From Leishmania mexicana MHOM/GT/2001/U1103 (Eukaryota > Euglenozoa > Kinetoplastea > Trypanosomatida > Trypanosomatidae), in the NCBI RefSeq assembly GCF_000234665.1, contig NC_018338.1, positions 1,032,084 through 1,096,083 on the forward strand: 64,000 nucleotides of DNA. The letters run 5' to 3'. Below the pieces are notes generated by a model. That model did not search any database and had not been told where the DNA came from. It saw only the letters and a program-made list of their open reading frames with translations. This document shows positions 44,286 through 53,631 of this stretch, in pieces; the stretch's first letter is position 1, and each line of letters begins with the position of its first letter. A program made the translations under genes and the position numbers.

Positions 44286-44659
44286 TGCAATAAAAAAAGA
44301 GGACAAGATTTGGTGTATCGATTCACAGTCTGTGTCTCTCTCCTTCTGTAAGCATTACGGTGGAGTTGAGAGAGGCAGCTTTCATGGAAGACTTCTAGTT
44401 CGGTAAAAGGGCGTCACCAAATCTGGCTCACTGTCAAACGGAAAAGCGTCATGAGTGTAAGCTGTTTCACGTGCTCCGCTGTCGGCTCTTTGGCAACCAG
44501 AGGGAGGCGCAGGGCAGAAAGGCAGGAGCTGCACAAGACCAGAACACGCACACAACACTTTCAAGTAACATAGCGGAGACTTGCGTGTCCTCTATTTCTG
44601 TTTTGAAGCACCGTCTCACCATGCAAAGCATGGGACTTGGTGGCGAGAGCATGCATCTG
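44286..44659. other. 3' UTR of MFS3
   Basis: Unique sequence directly 3' of the MFS3 stop. No gene. Confidence 0.55.
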
Positions 44660-46600
44660 TCAGCCAGATACCCGTACTGGGAGAATAGAGGACAGGACAA
44701 AACTCAGCAGCAGCGGCAGGCACGTAATCCAGAAGACGAAGTGATAGTTGAAGGGAAATGGGTGCGCGATGCCGTTCAGCGACCACGCAAAGATTGGCGG
44801 AATCACGGACATCGTCAGCATGCGCGAGAAAGAGGCAATGGACTGAGCGATGCCGTTGATGGAGCCGACACACTCGTCCGGCGCACTGCGCACCACGTAC
44901 ATGAACATAATGGAGTAGCACCAGGAGAGGCCTATCTCGCGCGTCGAGGTGGCTGCGGCGGCACTGTAGAAGATGGTGGACTTGTCTGTCAGGTACGCAC
45001 AGCACGGTGTAAGGATGGAGGTGGTGCACCAAAGAAGCACTGATAGGTCCCACAGTGGCCGTGTGGCGCCGCCAAAGCACTTCAGGAGGCTGCTAAAGGC
45101 CAAGCTTGCCGCGACATAAACAATCGAGGAGATGCACAGGAGAGCGCCAATATCGGATGAAGAGAAGCCAAGACCGCCTTTTTCGCGCTCCGCAATCGCC
45201 CAAAGCGGAATGACTTCAAGCAGTGCACTCTCGGTGGAGGCGATGCACATGTAGATAATCATTACGTTCCGCGAGGTCGGCAGCGCAAACGCCTCGCGGT
45301 ACCCGAATACCATCGGTTCAGAAGAGCGCGTTGTTAAGCCGTTGTCCGAGGCGCCTTCCCGAGAATGACCCAGAATAGGGATGTCGCTGCACATCTTTTC
45401 CTTGAAATGCGTGCCTAACCAGTGAAGTGGGGGCGAAGACACATCGTCGCCGAGTTGCCGCTGCTGACCAAGAGCGTCGTTCTCGCCGCAACGCGCATTT
45501 TGGAGAAGGCCCACGAAAGAGGAGTAAGAAGCGGCACGGGACGTGTACCGCTCCGAGAGGCCGTACCGGCCAGCACTTCCGCCCATGCCTGCCCTGGGGC
45601 TCTGAATGGCAGCGTCCTTCGTCCAGGGGGGAAGCGCAGCCGCCTGGTTCAGGCTCTCCTGCGCCGACGGCGTGTATGTACACGGGAACGTCTTTTTCGA
45701 AAGCGGCGGAGGCAAGGGCGCGGAGCTGGGGTGTCCGCTAAAGTCCTCGGCAGCCACGACGTTCTCCCAAGCATCTTCGGCCCCAGCGTTCTCATCATCG
45801 TCTTCATTTTCGATAACCGCAATCTGCTCGGCACCGTTGGAGCGGCAGGCAGCACCCCTGCCGCGCTGTTTCGCCAAGTCAGACATTCGACGCTCTCGGT
45901 GCCATCCTGACATGAAGAGCGACATGAACGGCTCTACTGGGCGGCGGCTGGTCTCTGGCAATACTCTTGAAATCATGAGGAGTGTGATCGCTGAAAAGAT
46001 GCTGATCACCATGCACGGCAGCAGGGCCGGATGCAGCGCAAAGATGTTGTCGTTGTCCGCCATCCCGCTAGTGAACAGCCAGAGCCCTAGTACGGGGTGA
46101 TGCGTCGGGTTATAGAGATATCCGCCCAGCGCCGGCCCGACCACAGAGCCGACACCCCAGAAAATACTAATCGCAGCAAACCCAATACCCTCCGTGTCCT
46201 TGTCGGTGATGTCTGCAATCACCGTCTTCGCAACGAGCACGTTTCCGTTAGCGCAGCCCTGGATAAAGCGTGTGATTATGCAGAATTTCAAATTCGGGCT
46301 CAGGCCAAAGAAGATCGATACAACGGCGTTGGCGAGGAGGCCCATCTGAATCATTGGTTTCCGCCCGACCCGGTCACTCGCCGTCCCCCACAGCTTACCG
46401 GTCAGCATCTGGCCGAGCTGATATATAGAAATCAATAGGCCAGAGACGTAGCCCGCCTCACTAGGAGGAATGTCCTCCAAGTGTGCCACAAACAGCCCCA
46501 CAAATGGCATCATGAGCGTCGCCGACAGCGACTCCGACACCAACACGGTCGACAGAATGGCCATGTTGGTGTAGAAGGAAGCCGTTCTCGTTCCCTTCAT
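44660..46600 (-). CDS. Major facilitator superfamily transporter (MFS3)
   Basis: 646 aa, intact and divergent from MFS1. TM1 at about residues 12-40, motif A WGTASDRVGRK with Asp present (about 71-81), TM4 'RFIQGCANGNVLVAKTVIAD', and a long hydrophilic loop (about 220-415) with an acidic 'ENEDDDENAGAED' stretch. A conserved 'FGYREAFALPTSRN' precedes the second six-helix half. The C-terminus is short, so the long tail of MFS-A is absent. The ATG at 46598-46600 is the first of the frame. DHA1/ZIFL-like; substrate unknown. It is the 5'-most member of the array in the transcribed direction. Confidence 0.92.
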   Translation of the reverse strand: MKGTRTASFYTNMAILSTVLVSESLSATLMMPFVGLFVAHLEDIPPSEAGYVSGLLISIYQLGQMLTGKLWGTASDRVGRKPMIQMGLLANAVVSIFFGLSPNLKFCIITRFIQGCANGNVLVAKTVIADITDKDTEGIGFAAISIFWGVGSVVGPALGGYLYNPTHHPVLGLWLFTSGMADNDNIFALHPALLPCMVISIFSAITLLMISRVLPETSRRPVEPFMSLFMSGWHRERRMSDLAKQRGRGAACRSNGAEQIAVIENEDDDENAGAEDAWENVVAAEDFSGHPSSAPLPPPLSKKTFPCTYTPSAQESLNQAAALPPWTKDAAIQSPRAGMGGSAGRYGLSERYTSRAASYSSFVGLLQNARCGENDALGQQRQLGDDVSSPPLHWLGTHFKEKMCSDIPILGHSREGASDNGLTTRSSEPMVFGYREAFALPTSRNVMIIYMCIASTESALLEVIPLWAIAEREKGGLGFSSSDIGALLCISSIVYVAASLAFSSLLKCFGGATRPLWDLSVLLWCTTSILTPCCAYLTDKSTIFYSAAAATSTREIGLSWCYSIMFMYVVRSAPDECVGSINGIAQSIASFSRMLTMSVIPPIFAWSLNGIAHPFPFNYHFVFWITCLPLLLSFVLSSILPVRVSG

Positions 46601-48252
46601 GGTGGCGAAGGCGTGCCCGAGTGCAGGGGAAGCACCACACGAGAACCAAATGATGTGCGCGTCTGTATGGTGCTGGAACCCTGCGTGGCCTCTCTCTCAC
46701 CGTGAAGCAAAGGGAGGTGTGTGTGTGGGGGGGGGGGGATGGGGGGCAACACCTCGGTATAAAAGTAGCAGCAGCAGTCCAATACAACGGGCCTTGAAGC
46801 AACCGAGGGGGAGAGAGAGAAGACGTGAATAGAAACGGTCGACGAGGTATGACTCGGTGGGGGAGGGGTGTCGAGTTCAGAAGAGCACCACTACCACACC
46901 GCCTCAATATAATAATAAAAAGCAAAACGAGGGCAAGGAAATGGAGCGACTCTCAGCTGCAGAGACACAGAGGTCAGACCCGATCGCTCACTACTTCCCT
47001 TTACAAGGAAGGCAAAGGGAAAAGAAAGGCAGCAGAACTGGGCCGCAGAGCGAAGAACAACGCGGCCGAAGTCGAAGCAAGCGGACGCTTGGACAGACGA
47101 GCGGGGGAGGGGGAAGGGGAGAACACGCAACCACAACAATAAAAAAACGGGCAGCTTCAAAGTGCGATACACGCGCGCACCCACAGGTGCGCGTGGGCCA
47201 AAAGGCGCCGGCGAGAGAGGGAAGCAGAAATAAGAGCAGAAGCTGAGCGAACAGCAAAGGAAAACGATCACGCTGACTACTCCAGAGCAAGCGAAGGTGT
47301 GGGGCTACAACAGAAGGCCGTGAACTTGCTCTGTTTGCGTGAAGGGAAGCGGTCTGACGCTGTTGTCTGCACCCTGGTATACGACAGCCGAGAAGAGCGT
47401 TTCGATCTTTCTCGAGAGAAGGGGTGCTGACTCACCAGCGTACACTCAGGTGAATGCGTTCGATCGTGCACGTGATTCTGAAAATCTTTCAACGCGCCCG
47501 TGGATGTGTTCGACTTCCTTTTGTTGTGCGTGATGCAAGATCCGTAGGTCCCCAAATAAGTGAGTGTGGTAGATGCACGTGTATGTTGGTATGCGTCTGT
47601 ACACACTAAGCACAGTTCGACCAGAGCGTCGAGAGGAAAGGTGTCTGATGTGAAATAGAGAAACGCAAAGCAAACGATATAGGGTCGCGCAGGTGCGCGC
47701 CTAGACCCGAAAAAACGCTCTCACGTGCAGCACGGACGTTCACCAAGTTCTCCAGTGCGATGCTCGTAATGATGGCGATGACGATGATGATGAGGGAGTG
47801 GATGGGATCGACGCAGCACGGCAGACCTCCAAGGAGGACAGCACCTGATAGAGAAGGAGAGAAGCAGCACACATATCAACACGAGAAGACAGGGGAGGAA
47901 GAGAAGGATTGTACGACGGCGTTCGCCGGAGCGCTCCGCAGATCCGGAATGCCCGAGCAGGAGGCATGAACGCACCGCCTAGTACGGCGCAGCCCCCTCT
48001 CTCCGACACTGTTCAAAACAGTTGAAGTCCACTGTGTACGCGTTCGCGAGTGCCCCTCACATGCGTGCGCCATGGACTCCTTCCCTGCTCTTCTGTTCGA
48101 ATGTCGATCATGGGCTTTCAGAGTTGCACGCATCCTAAAATTGACAAACAGGTCGAGGGTAGAGAAGGAAGTGAGTTGGGACGGCGAACACGAGAGACGT
48201 CCTCCGCGCTCCAACTAACCACAGCCACAAACGGTTCGCCGCCTGCAGTGCA
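46601..48252. other. Intergenic region
   Basis: No gene. It holds a G-run at about 46728-46750, purine-rich plus-strand sequence at 46800-47130, and the 3' UTR of the cupin-like protein gene (right end). Confidence 0.5.
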
Positions 48253-49863
48253 TCATGGCGACACACTGCGCAATGCCGCCGCAAGGTCCTGTAGAGTGGC
48301 AAGTGAAGACAGCTCCACAACAGGATCGGCGCCTTCGCTCGCGTGGGGTAACACACGCAGCGGCCAGCCGCTCTGCGATGGGGTTATGCCTGCCGGTCCC
48401 GGTAGGACGGAAGCAAGCGTGATCGATTTCGGAAGTCGGCACCATTCCCGCTCGATCGGCCGCACCGTGCAGAGTTGAGCAACACGATACGTTACCACGG
48501 AAGGAACCAAGCGAGGCGATTGGCACTCTTCACCAGCCGCCGTCGACGGAGGCTCGCCATCACTTTCATGCCGAGACACCTTCAACGAAGGCAGCCCGAC
48601 AGCTTCCCTCGAAGGCGCGTCTGTCACAAGCTCCAGTTTGTCGTCCAGAAGTCGCATCAGCTGGGCAGGTCGCCGGTTCCGCGCGTGTGAGAGTGCCTCC
48701 TCATCCGGGCCCAGCACAGAGCGCTTGTAAAAGTCCGCTCCGCCGAGGCCAAAGCGCATACCTTTCGTCACATGAAGATTGTACACGTCACTGGACGCCA
48801 ATGCCCGCATGATTCGCTCCTTCGCGGCCTCACACGCGTACTCCGACGCGTACACGGTGAAAGAAAGCCACAGTGGCTGTAGCGAAACCGGTAGCTCTGC
48901 GGCTGGCGACTCGATTTGTTGCGTCATCGCACTTCGCTTGGACGCAGCTGATGTCGCCGTATCGTGCTTCTGTGCCCGCGGCAGGCGACGCATCGCAGCG
49001 GTAGACTTGATCAGCACGGAGACCTTCTCGTTCCCAAGCGGGTTGCAGATCCACGTGAAAGGTGTATAGGCAGCGCACCACATCTCGTGTTCCTCCCCAC
49101 CTTCATTCAGAGAAGGCGAGTGCACGGTCTCCACCGACTCAAGTGCGAGGACGAGAGGTTTCGTGCGCCACTGAGTCGCTGCGGAAGCCACGGGCGGCTC
49201 GGCGTCGACGTACGCGGCACAATCATCCCCAGGAGCCATTAGAAGCACCAGAGGAAACACGTCACGCGCGAGGTCGTCAGCGGTAGGCCCATGCGAACAG
49301 TGACTTTCACGTTCATCAAATTGGTGATCACTCACCCAGTTCCTGATTCGGCAGCTGTGAAACAGTCGGAGTTGTCCACTCAGCACGTAGACAAAGGAGT
49401 CGCTGTGTTCGTGGCAGCGCAGCACGGGCGGCACTCCTTGGTGAAACAGCGCGCGACGCGCATACGCTGCGCGGGGCGCCTTCTCCTGTTGCGCCATATA
49501 CAGCTGCTCCATCACCTTAGCCACATGGTCCGTGTATAGCGATACAGAAGCCTCGGTGGTGTCTTCAGCTGCCGCGCTCGGTCCGAGAAATGTCCGCTTC
49601 AGGTTTTCAGACGCGGCGACAGCGGAGTGAGCGTGAGCCACCTCCTCGGCAGATTTACCAAGGTGCGCGTCGAGCACTAGCCGTGGCCAACAGCATGTAT
49701 GGTGTTCATTATAGAAGTCTGCGTAGAACTTCAGTTCGTGCACATCGAGAGAGAAATGAGACCTGCCATGATGGCCCTTCAAGTTCGTCGCCGGAGGCGC
49801 CTGGTGCACCTCCCACGTGTTCGGTACGCTGTGTGGAATACCGCAGAACAATACAGAGCTCAT
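48253..49863 (-). CDS. Hypothetical protein with a degenerate cupin-like motif
   Basis: 536 aa; I do not recognise the family. Around residues 145-168 the pattern PPVLRCHEHSDSFVYVLSGQ resembles cupin motif 1 (H-x-H, then aromatic/V-Y-V-L-x-G), but the metal-ligand Glu seems replaced. A later 'PLVLLMAPGDDCAAYV' could be a second strand pair. The C-terminal half has a conserved-looking 'VTKGMRFGLGGADFYKRSVLG'. Start: an in-frame ATG at 49900-49902 gives 549 aa, but it sits upstream of the first AG after the pyrimidine tract (49895-49896), so the ATG at 49861-49863 is more likely. In that case an out-of-frame ATG at 49892-49894 precedes it and opens a 61-codon frame overlapping the start. Confidence 0.7.
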   Translation of the reverse strand: MSSVLFCGIPHSVPNTWEVHQAPPATNLKGHHGRSHFSLDVHELKFYADFYNEHHTCCWPRLVLDAHLGKSAEEVAHAHSAVAASENLKRTFLGPSAAAEDTTEASVSLYTDHVAKVMEQLYMAQQEKAPRAAYARRALFHQGVPPVLRCHEHSDSFVYVLSGQLRLFHSCRIRNWVSDHQFDERESHCSHGPTADDLARDVFPLVLLMAPGDDCAAYVDAEPPVASAATQWRTKPLVLALESVETVHSPSLNEGGEEHEMWCAAYTPFTWICNPLGNEKVSVLIKSTAAMRRLPRAQKHDTATSAASKRSAMTQQIESPAAELPVSLQPLWLSFTVYASEYACEAAKERIMRALASSDVYNLHVTKGMRFGLGGADFYKRSVLGPDEEALSHARNRRPAQLMRLLDDKLELVTDAPSREAVGLPSLKVSRHESDGEPPSTAAGEECQSPRLVPSVVTYRVAQLCTVRPIEREWCRLPKSITLASVLPGPAGITPSQSGWPLRVLPHASEGADPVVELSSLATLQDLAAALRSVSP

Positions 49864-50336
49864 GCAGGACACATACACGCACGCACGCGGGCATCTGTCC
49901 ATAGGAATGGGAAAGCGAAAAGAGGAGCGTCCGATTCGGGAATGAGGAATCGCTTCTGCTTTGGGCTCATTCTGCCATACCCCAGCCCGTACACGTGCCG
50001 CAAAATAGGGCCGTCATCATAGGAAGCGTCGTGCGTCTCAGGTAATCGGAAAGGGCAATCCACACCTCTCACTCTTTAAAGTGGCGAGTCACCTCGCACT
50101 CAGCTGGACGACGCCATTGCCAGTGCGCATGTAACGATGCGCGTCGCTGTTGTTAAGGCTGCCGATGGTGTTATTCACTTCACTTTTTTTTATGCGCAAA
50201 TGATACGGGAGGCGCCTTCTCAGCTGCGCACACCCTCAACTAGCACCTCGTCACCGCCCTTCTGTGGGAAGCATTGCTCGCAGCGTCGGAAACTCAGAGG
50301 ACGAATCACCGCGGGAGAGAGAGAAAGACAGTGCTG
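49864..50336. other. Intergenic region
   Basis: Short gap between the cupin-like gene and the selenocysteine lyase gene; nothing else seen. Confidence 0.5.
49895..49896 (-). promoter_or_regulatory. Predicted spliced-leader acceptor of the cupin-like protein gene
   Basis: On the minus strand a C/T-rich tract (about 49903-49930) runs into 'ATGGACAG'. The first AG falls after the first in-frame ATG, which would therefore be spliced off. Confidence 0.4.
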
Positions 50337-51707
50337 TCACCACTCCTCGAACTGCTGCGCCGCCCGCCGTGCGATAATCCTACCCGCTCGTCGCACTTCC
50401 TCCATGGTCGTGTTGCGCCCAGTTGAGATGCGCAGGGTACCGATGGCTCGATCCGCATTCACCTGAACCGCCTTGAGCGGATCAGAGACGAGGATCTCGG
50501 TTCCTTCATCAGCTGTGGAGTGGCATGCGGAGCCTGCCGATATGCACACCTCATCCCCGGCGGTGAGGATTAGCCGCTGCGCTGATATATAGGTGACAGG
50601 CGAGCCCGTTTTCCTGTTCGGCACCCGCCTGAAAAGCGCGCAGTTGAGCGTATTGGGCAGAGCGACCGCGATGGCGCCGTTGACGACGAGGCCCATGTCG
50701 TACGCCGCCAGCTCCACCGTGAGCACACGCAGCAGTTCATCACGGGTGTCTCGCATCACAGTTGAAAAGCGATCGATATTATTGCACGCAAACAACAGCG
50801 CCTCAGCAATACCCGCAGCGAGAAGCACGTTCTCCGTACCGGGCCGGATGCTGCGCTCATGGCCGGCGCCGAAGAGAATGTTGTGCACCGCCACACCGGG
50901 CTTGATGTACAGCGCGCCGACGCCCTTTGGGCCGTGAAATTTGTGTCCGCAGACGGAAAGGAGGTCGACGTTTGTCTCCTGCACATCCACCGGGACCTTC
51001 CCCAACGCCTGGGCGCAGTCACTGTGAAAAAGACACGACGTCCCGCAGAGCTCCTTCGTTATGCGGCACAACTCCTTGATATCGTTGACGGCTCCAATCT
51101 CGTTGTTCGCAAACATGACGGAAACGAGGGCGACGGACTCGGGACCACCAGGGAGACTTTTCAGGACCTGCCGCAGTGTCGATGCATCAAGGCAACCCGT
51201 TTGAGGGTTCACTTCGGCGCGCACCGTCTTTACTGTGGTGCGTGATGCCGCCTCGGCGCCGTCGGCGATGCTGGCTGTGCCGCCAGTCCCTAGGTCGCTG
51301 CCCTCGATAGATTTCAGCACCTCTGCCACGGCAGGGTGCTCGACGTTCGAGGAGACGACATAGCGTTTTCTGGGCTGCCGTTGACGCAGAGCGAGCAAGC
51401 CGCCGATAATGGCGAGGTTGTTACTTTCCGTTCCGCCAGAGGTGAAGATGATGGACTCTGATGAGGGCGCGTTCAGCGCCTTTTGCACCTTCTTGCGTGC
51501 CTCTTCCAACTCGTACTTCGCCGCTAGACCGTAGGGGTGTGTTGAGCTGGGATTGCCCCACGCTTTGTGCACGCGACAGATTTCCTGCCAAGCCTCCTCG
51601 CAGAGCGGGGTAGTGGCGTTGTAGTCGAGGTAAATGGGCAGCGACTCTGTGGGCGACAGAGGCTGCGGTTTGCGCTTTTTCAGGGGAGGTCCGTGAGCGT
51701 TACACAT
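50337..51707 (-). CDS. SCLY: Selenocysteine lyase (NifS-like, PLP-dependent)
   Basis: 456 aa. This class V aminotransferase removes selenium from selenocysteine to give alanine and selenide, feeding selenophosphate and Sec synthesis; the related cysteine desulfurases act on cysteine. Seen: YLDYNATTPL (about 26-35), WGNPSS (50-55), IIFTSGGTESNNL (86-98), HSD-x-AQ (228-233), the PLP lysine in CGHKFHGP (Lys256), RPGTEN (288-293), and the active-site loop SAGSACHS (Cys395). The spacing, RPGTEN and ACHS loop resemble mammalian SCLY more than mitochondrial IscS/Nfs, and the length matches (human 445 aa). The N-terminus is short and basic without a clear presequence. The start at 51705-51707 is the Met 25 residues before the conserved strand; the frame is open upstream with no domain. 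An Nfs-like desulfurase is the alternative. Confidence 0.9.
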   Translation of the reverse strand: MCNAHGPPLKKRKPQPLSPTESLPIYLDYNATTPLCEEAWQEICRVHKAWGNPSSTHPYGLAAKYELEEARKKVQKALNAPSSESIIFTSGGTESNNLAIIGGLLALRQRQPRKRYVVSSNVEHPAVAEVLKSIEGSDLGTGGTASIADGAEAASRTTVKTVRAEVNPQTGCLDASTLRQVLKSLPGGPESVALVSVMFANNEIGAVNDIKELCRITKELCGTSCLFHSDCAQALGKVPVDVQETNVDLLSVCGHKFHGPKGVGALYIKPGVAVHNILFGAGHERSIRPGTENVLLAAGIAEALLFACNNIDRFSTVMRDTRDELLRVLTVELAAYDMGLVVNGAIAVALPNTLNCALFRRVPNRKTGSPVTYISAQRLILTAGDEVCISAGSACHSTADEGTEILVSDPLKAVQVNADRAIGTLRISTGRNTTMEEVRRAGRIIARRAAQQFEEW

Positions 51708-52498
51708 GAGTAAGGATAGCCAAAGAACGACACACACGCAAGGACTTTGGGCACTGCACTTGTGCCACTGTGTTGTGTGACCTTCTTGTAACTGCCACGC
51801 GCACTGCGCCATTAGCAATTCGCACAGAGACACGAAGAGTAGCAGAGATGAGAGATGGCGAGCGCACATCATGACAAGGCGTATGAGGCAGACTCCATGC
51901 GGGGCGAAACTTCTTCCACGAGCTTGTGTCGCCGTTGCCCGCTTCAGTGCAGTACACGAGGAGTGCAAGACACCTGCTTCCCGCGCGCGCGCGAGAGTCG
52001 CCACTGATTCACATCCCAAAGCAGACGGCGGACATGAGGTCGCACACGACAAGAAATCAGCCGCGCATGATGCCACGCACCCGCTAACGAGACTGTGGCT
52101 AAACTGAAACAAACAAAAAGAAAACAGTTGAAGCCTATACCCAACTATTCCCCCCCCCTTGAGGTGCGTCTGCACGCATCGTGCAACCGCTGCTCAACTG
52201 CTCTCGCTCTTTTCGAAGAGAACGCGATGTACACGAATACGACCATCTGCCTCTCCCTACACTCCTGTGTCTCTCTGATGCCGGTGCTCTGTAGGATTTT
52301 CCCATCTGCATCCCTCTCTACCTAGTATACCCGCTCGACGGATCATAGAGTCTGGGAACAGAAGAAAAGAGGTGTGTGGGGGGGGGGAGGCCAAGAAGGA
52401 CGACGAAAGAATCCAACAACGGCACCTGCTCAGACACCACACCAAAAGGAAAGACACGCCAAGACGCAACGACGCACACGACGTGCACAGTCTTGAGT

Positions 52499-52538
52499 CA
52501 CACACACACACCTACACACATACACGCATGCACACACA
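52499..52538. repeat. CA-rich microsatellite
   Basis: Imperfect (CA)n with interruptions; seen directly. Confidence 0.85.
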
Positions 52539-53374
52539 ATCGCCACTGGAAAGAACCATTATCAGCTCGTTAGTTGGGTGGTACGACAGAGGCACGAACA
52601 ACAAACACATAAATAATAGATGAATAAATGAAATAATCACTCAGTCGAGCAGCACTCTTCGCTTGTCAGCGTGAGATGAGAGCCCGCACAAGGAAGAAGA
52701 AACAAGACAAGGGAGAGACAGACAGAGGGGAGGGGAGGGGAGGGGAGAGAGAGCTGAGCCACCTTCCGCGGTTTCTTCTTTTCGACGCCGGTGATGTTCG
52801 CACACGCACGCACACACACACACACAAAAAATAACAATAGTAAAAAAAAGCGGTGCGGAGTCCATCTGATTCCAGCAGTGCACCGTTTCCTCTGGTTTTT
52901 TTGTCCCTAGAACACCAAAAGATAAGAAGGGGATACATAACGACAACAAAGACCTCACGTGCCTCCACCCACTCCCTTCCATGTGGCGCACCTGCACTGA
53001 TACAACATGCAGCAGAAAGAACAGTGGGTACAGACAGGTACCCGTGCGCATGCACATAGGACATACGACATACAAGACACACACACACACATACGGCTGC
53101 CCTGCCAGCGGCCCTTATCTTTGGCTGCCCTTTACCCACGCACTTCTCGAGGTATCCGTCTCTACGTCATAGATCTCACCGATGGTAGACAGACGCATCT
53201 TCTCGTGCTTTTTTGCACCAAAAGCAGCCTTCGGCACACAGATGACACAGTTCGCTAAGTACTTGTCGCCACTGTCGCCGCAGACCATGCACGTGTGCGC
53301 AGCAGCAGGGTAGGCAACTGACCGGCCTCCACCTAACCACCTTCACAGTACCCCCCCCAAAAAAAAAAAAAACT

Positions 53375-53423
53375 TACACATACACATACACGTACACGTA
53401 CACGTACACACACACACACACAC
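53375..53423. repeat. Compound microsatellite (TACACA)n(TACACG)n(CA)n
   Basis: Three adjoining short-period repeats in the LEO1 3' region, preceded by C8 and A14 runs. Likely length-variable between strains. Confidence 0.9.
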
Positions 53424-53631
53424 GAAAAGGAGAGGCCAGTGCGCCGTGAAAAAGATGAAAACGGCTGGAAAGAGATCGGAGAAGCGGTGCAGAGGATCTC
53501 GGGAGGAAATCTGCTCGAAGTGCTGAAGACCCTGTTCGTGGGAAGAAAGGCTGAAGGGGCGAAGGAGACGGGCATGCAGAATTCTGCATCGTTCATCTCG
53601 CAGCCACATTAGCTCGCACCGCAGACTTCTC

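Larger units (their letters stand above)
51708..53631. other. Intergenic region with CA repeats
   Basis: No gene. It contains a G-run (about 52378-52388), two CA-type microsatellites and purine-rich sequence. In the transcribed sense it holds the LEO1 3' UTR and the leader of the SCLY gene. Confidence 0.55.

Noticed and set aside
50337..52175. Long N-terminal extension of the selenocysteine lyase (612 residues)
   Set aside because: Begins with GTG, Cys-rich without domain; the enzyme family starts close to the internal Met at 51707.
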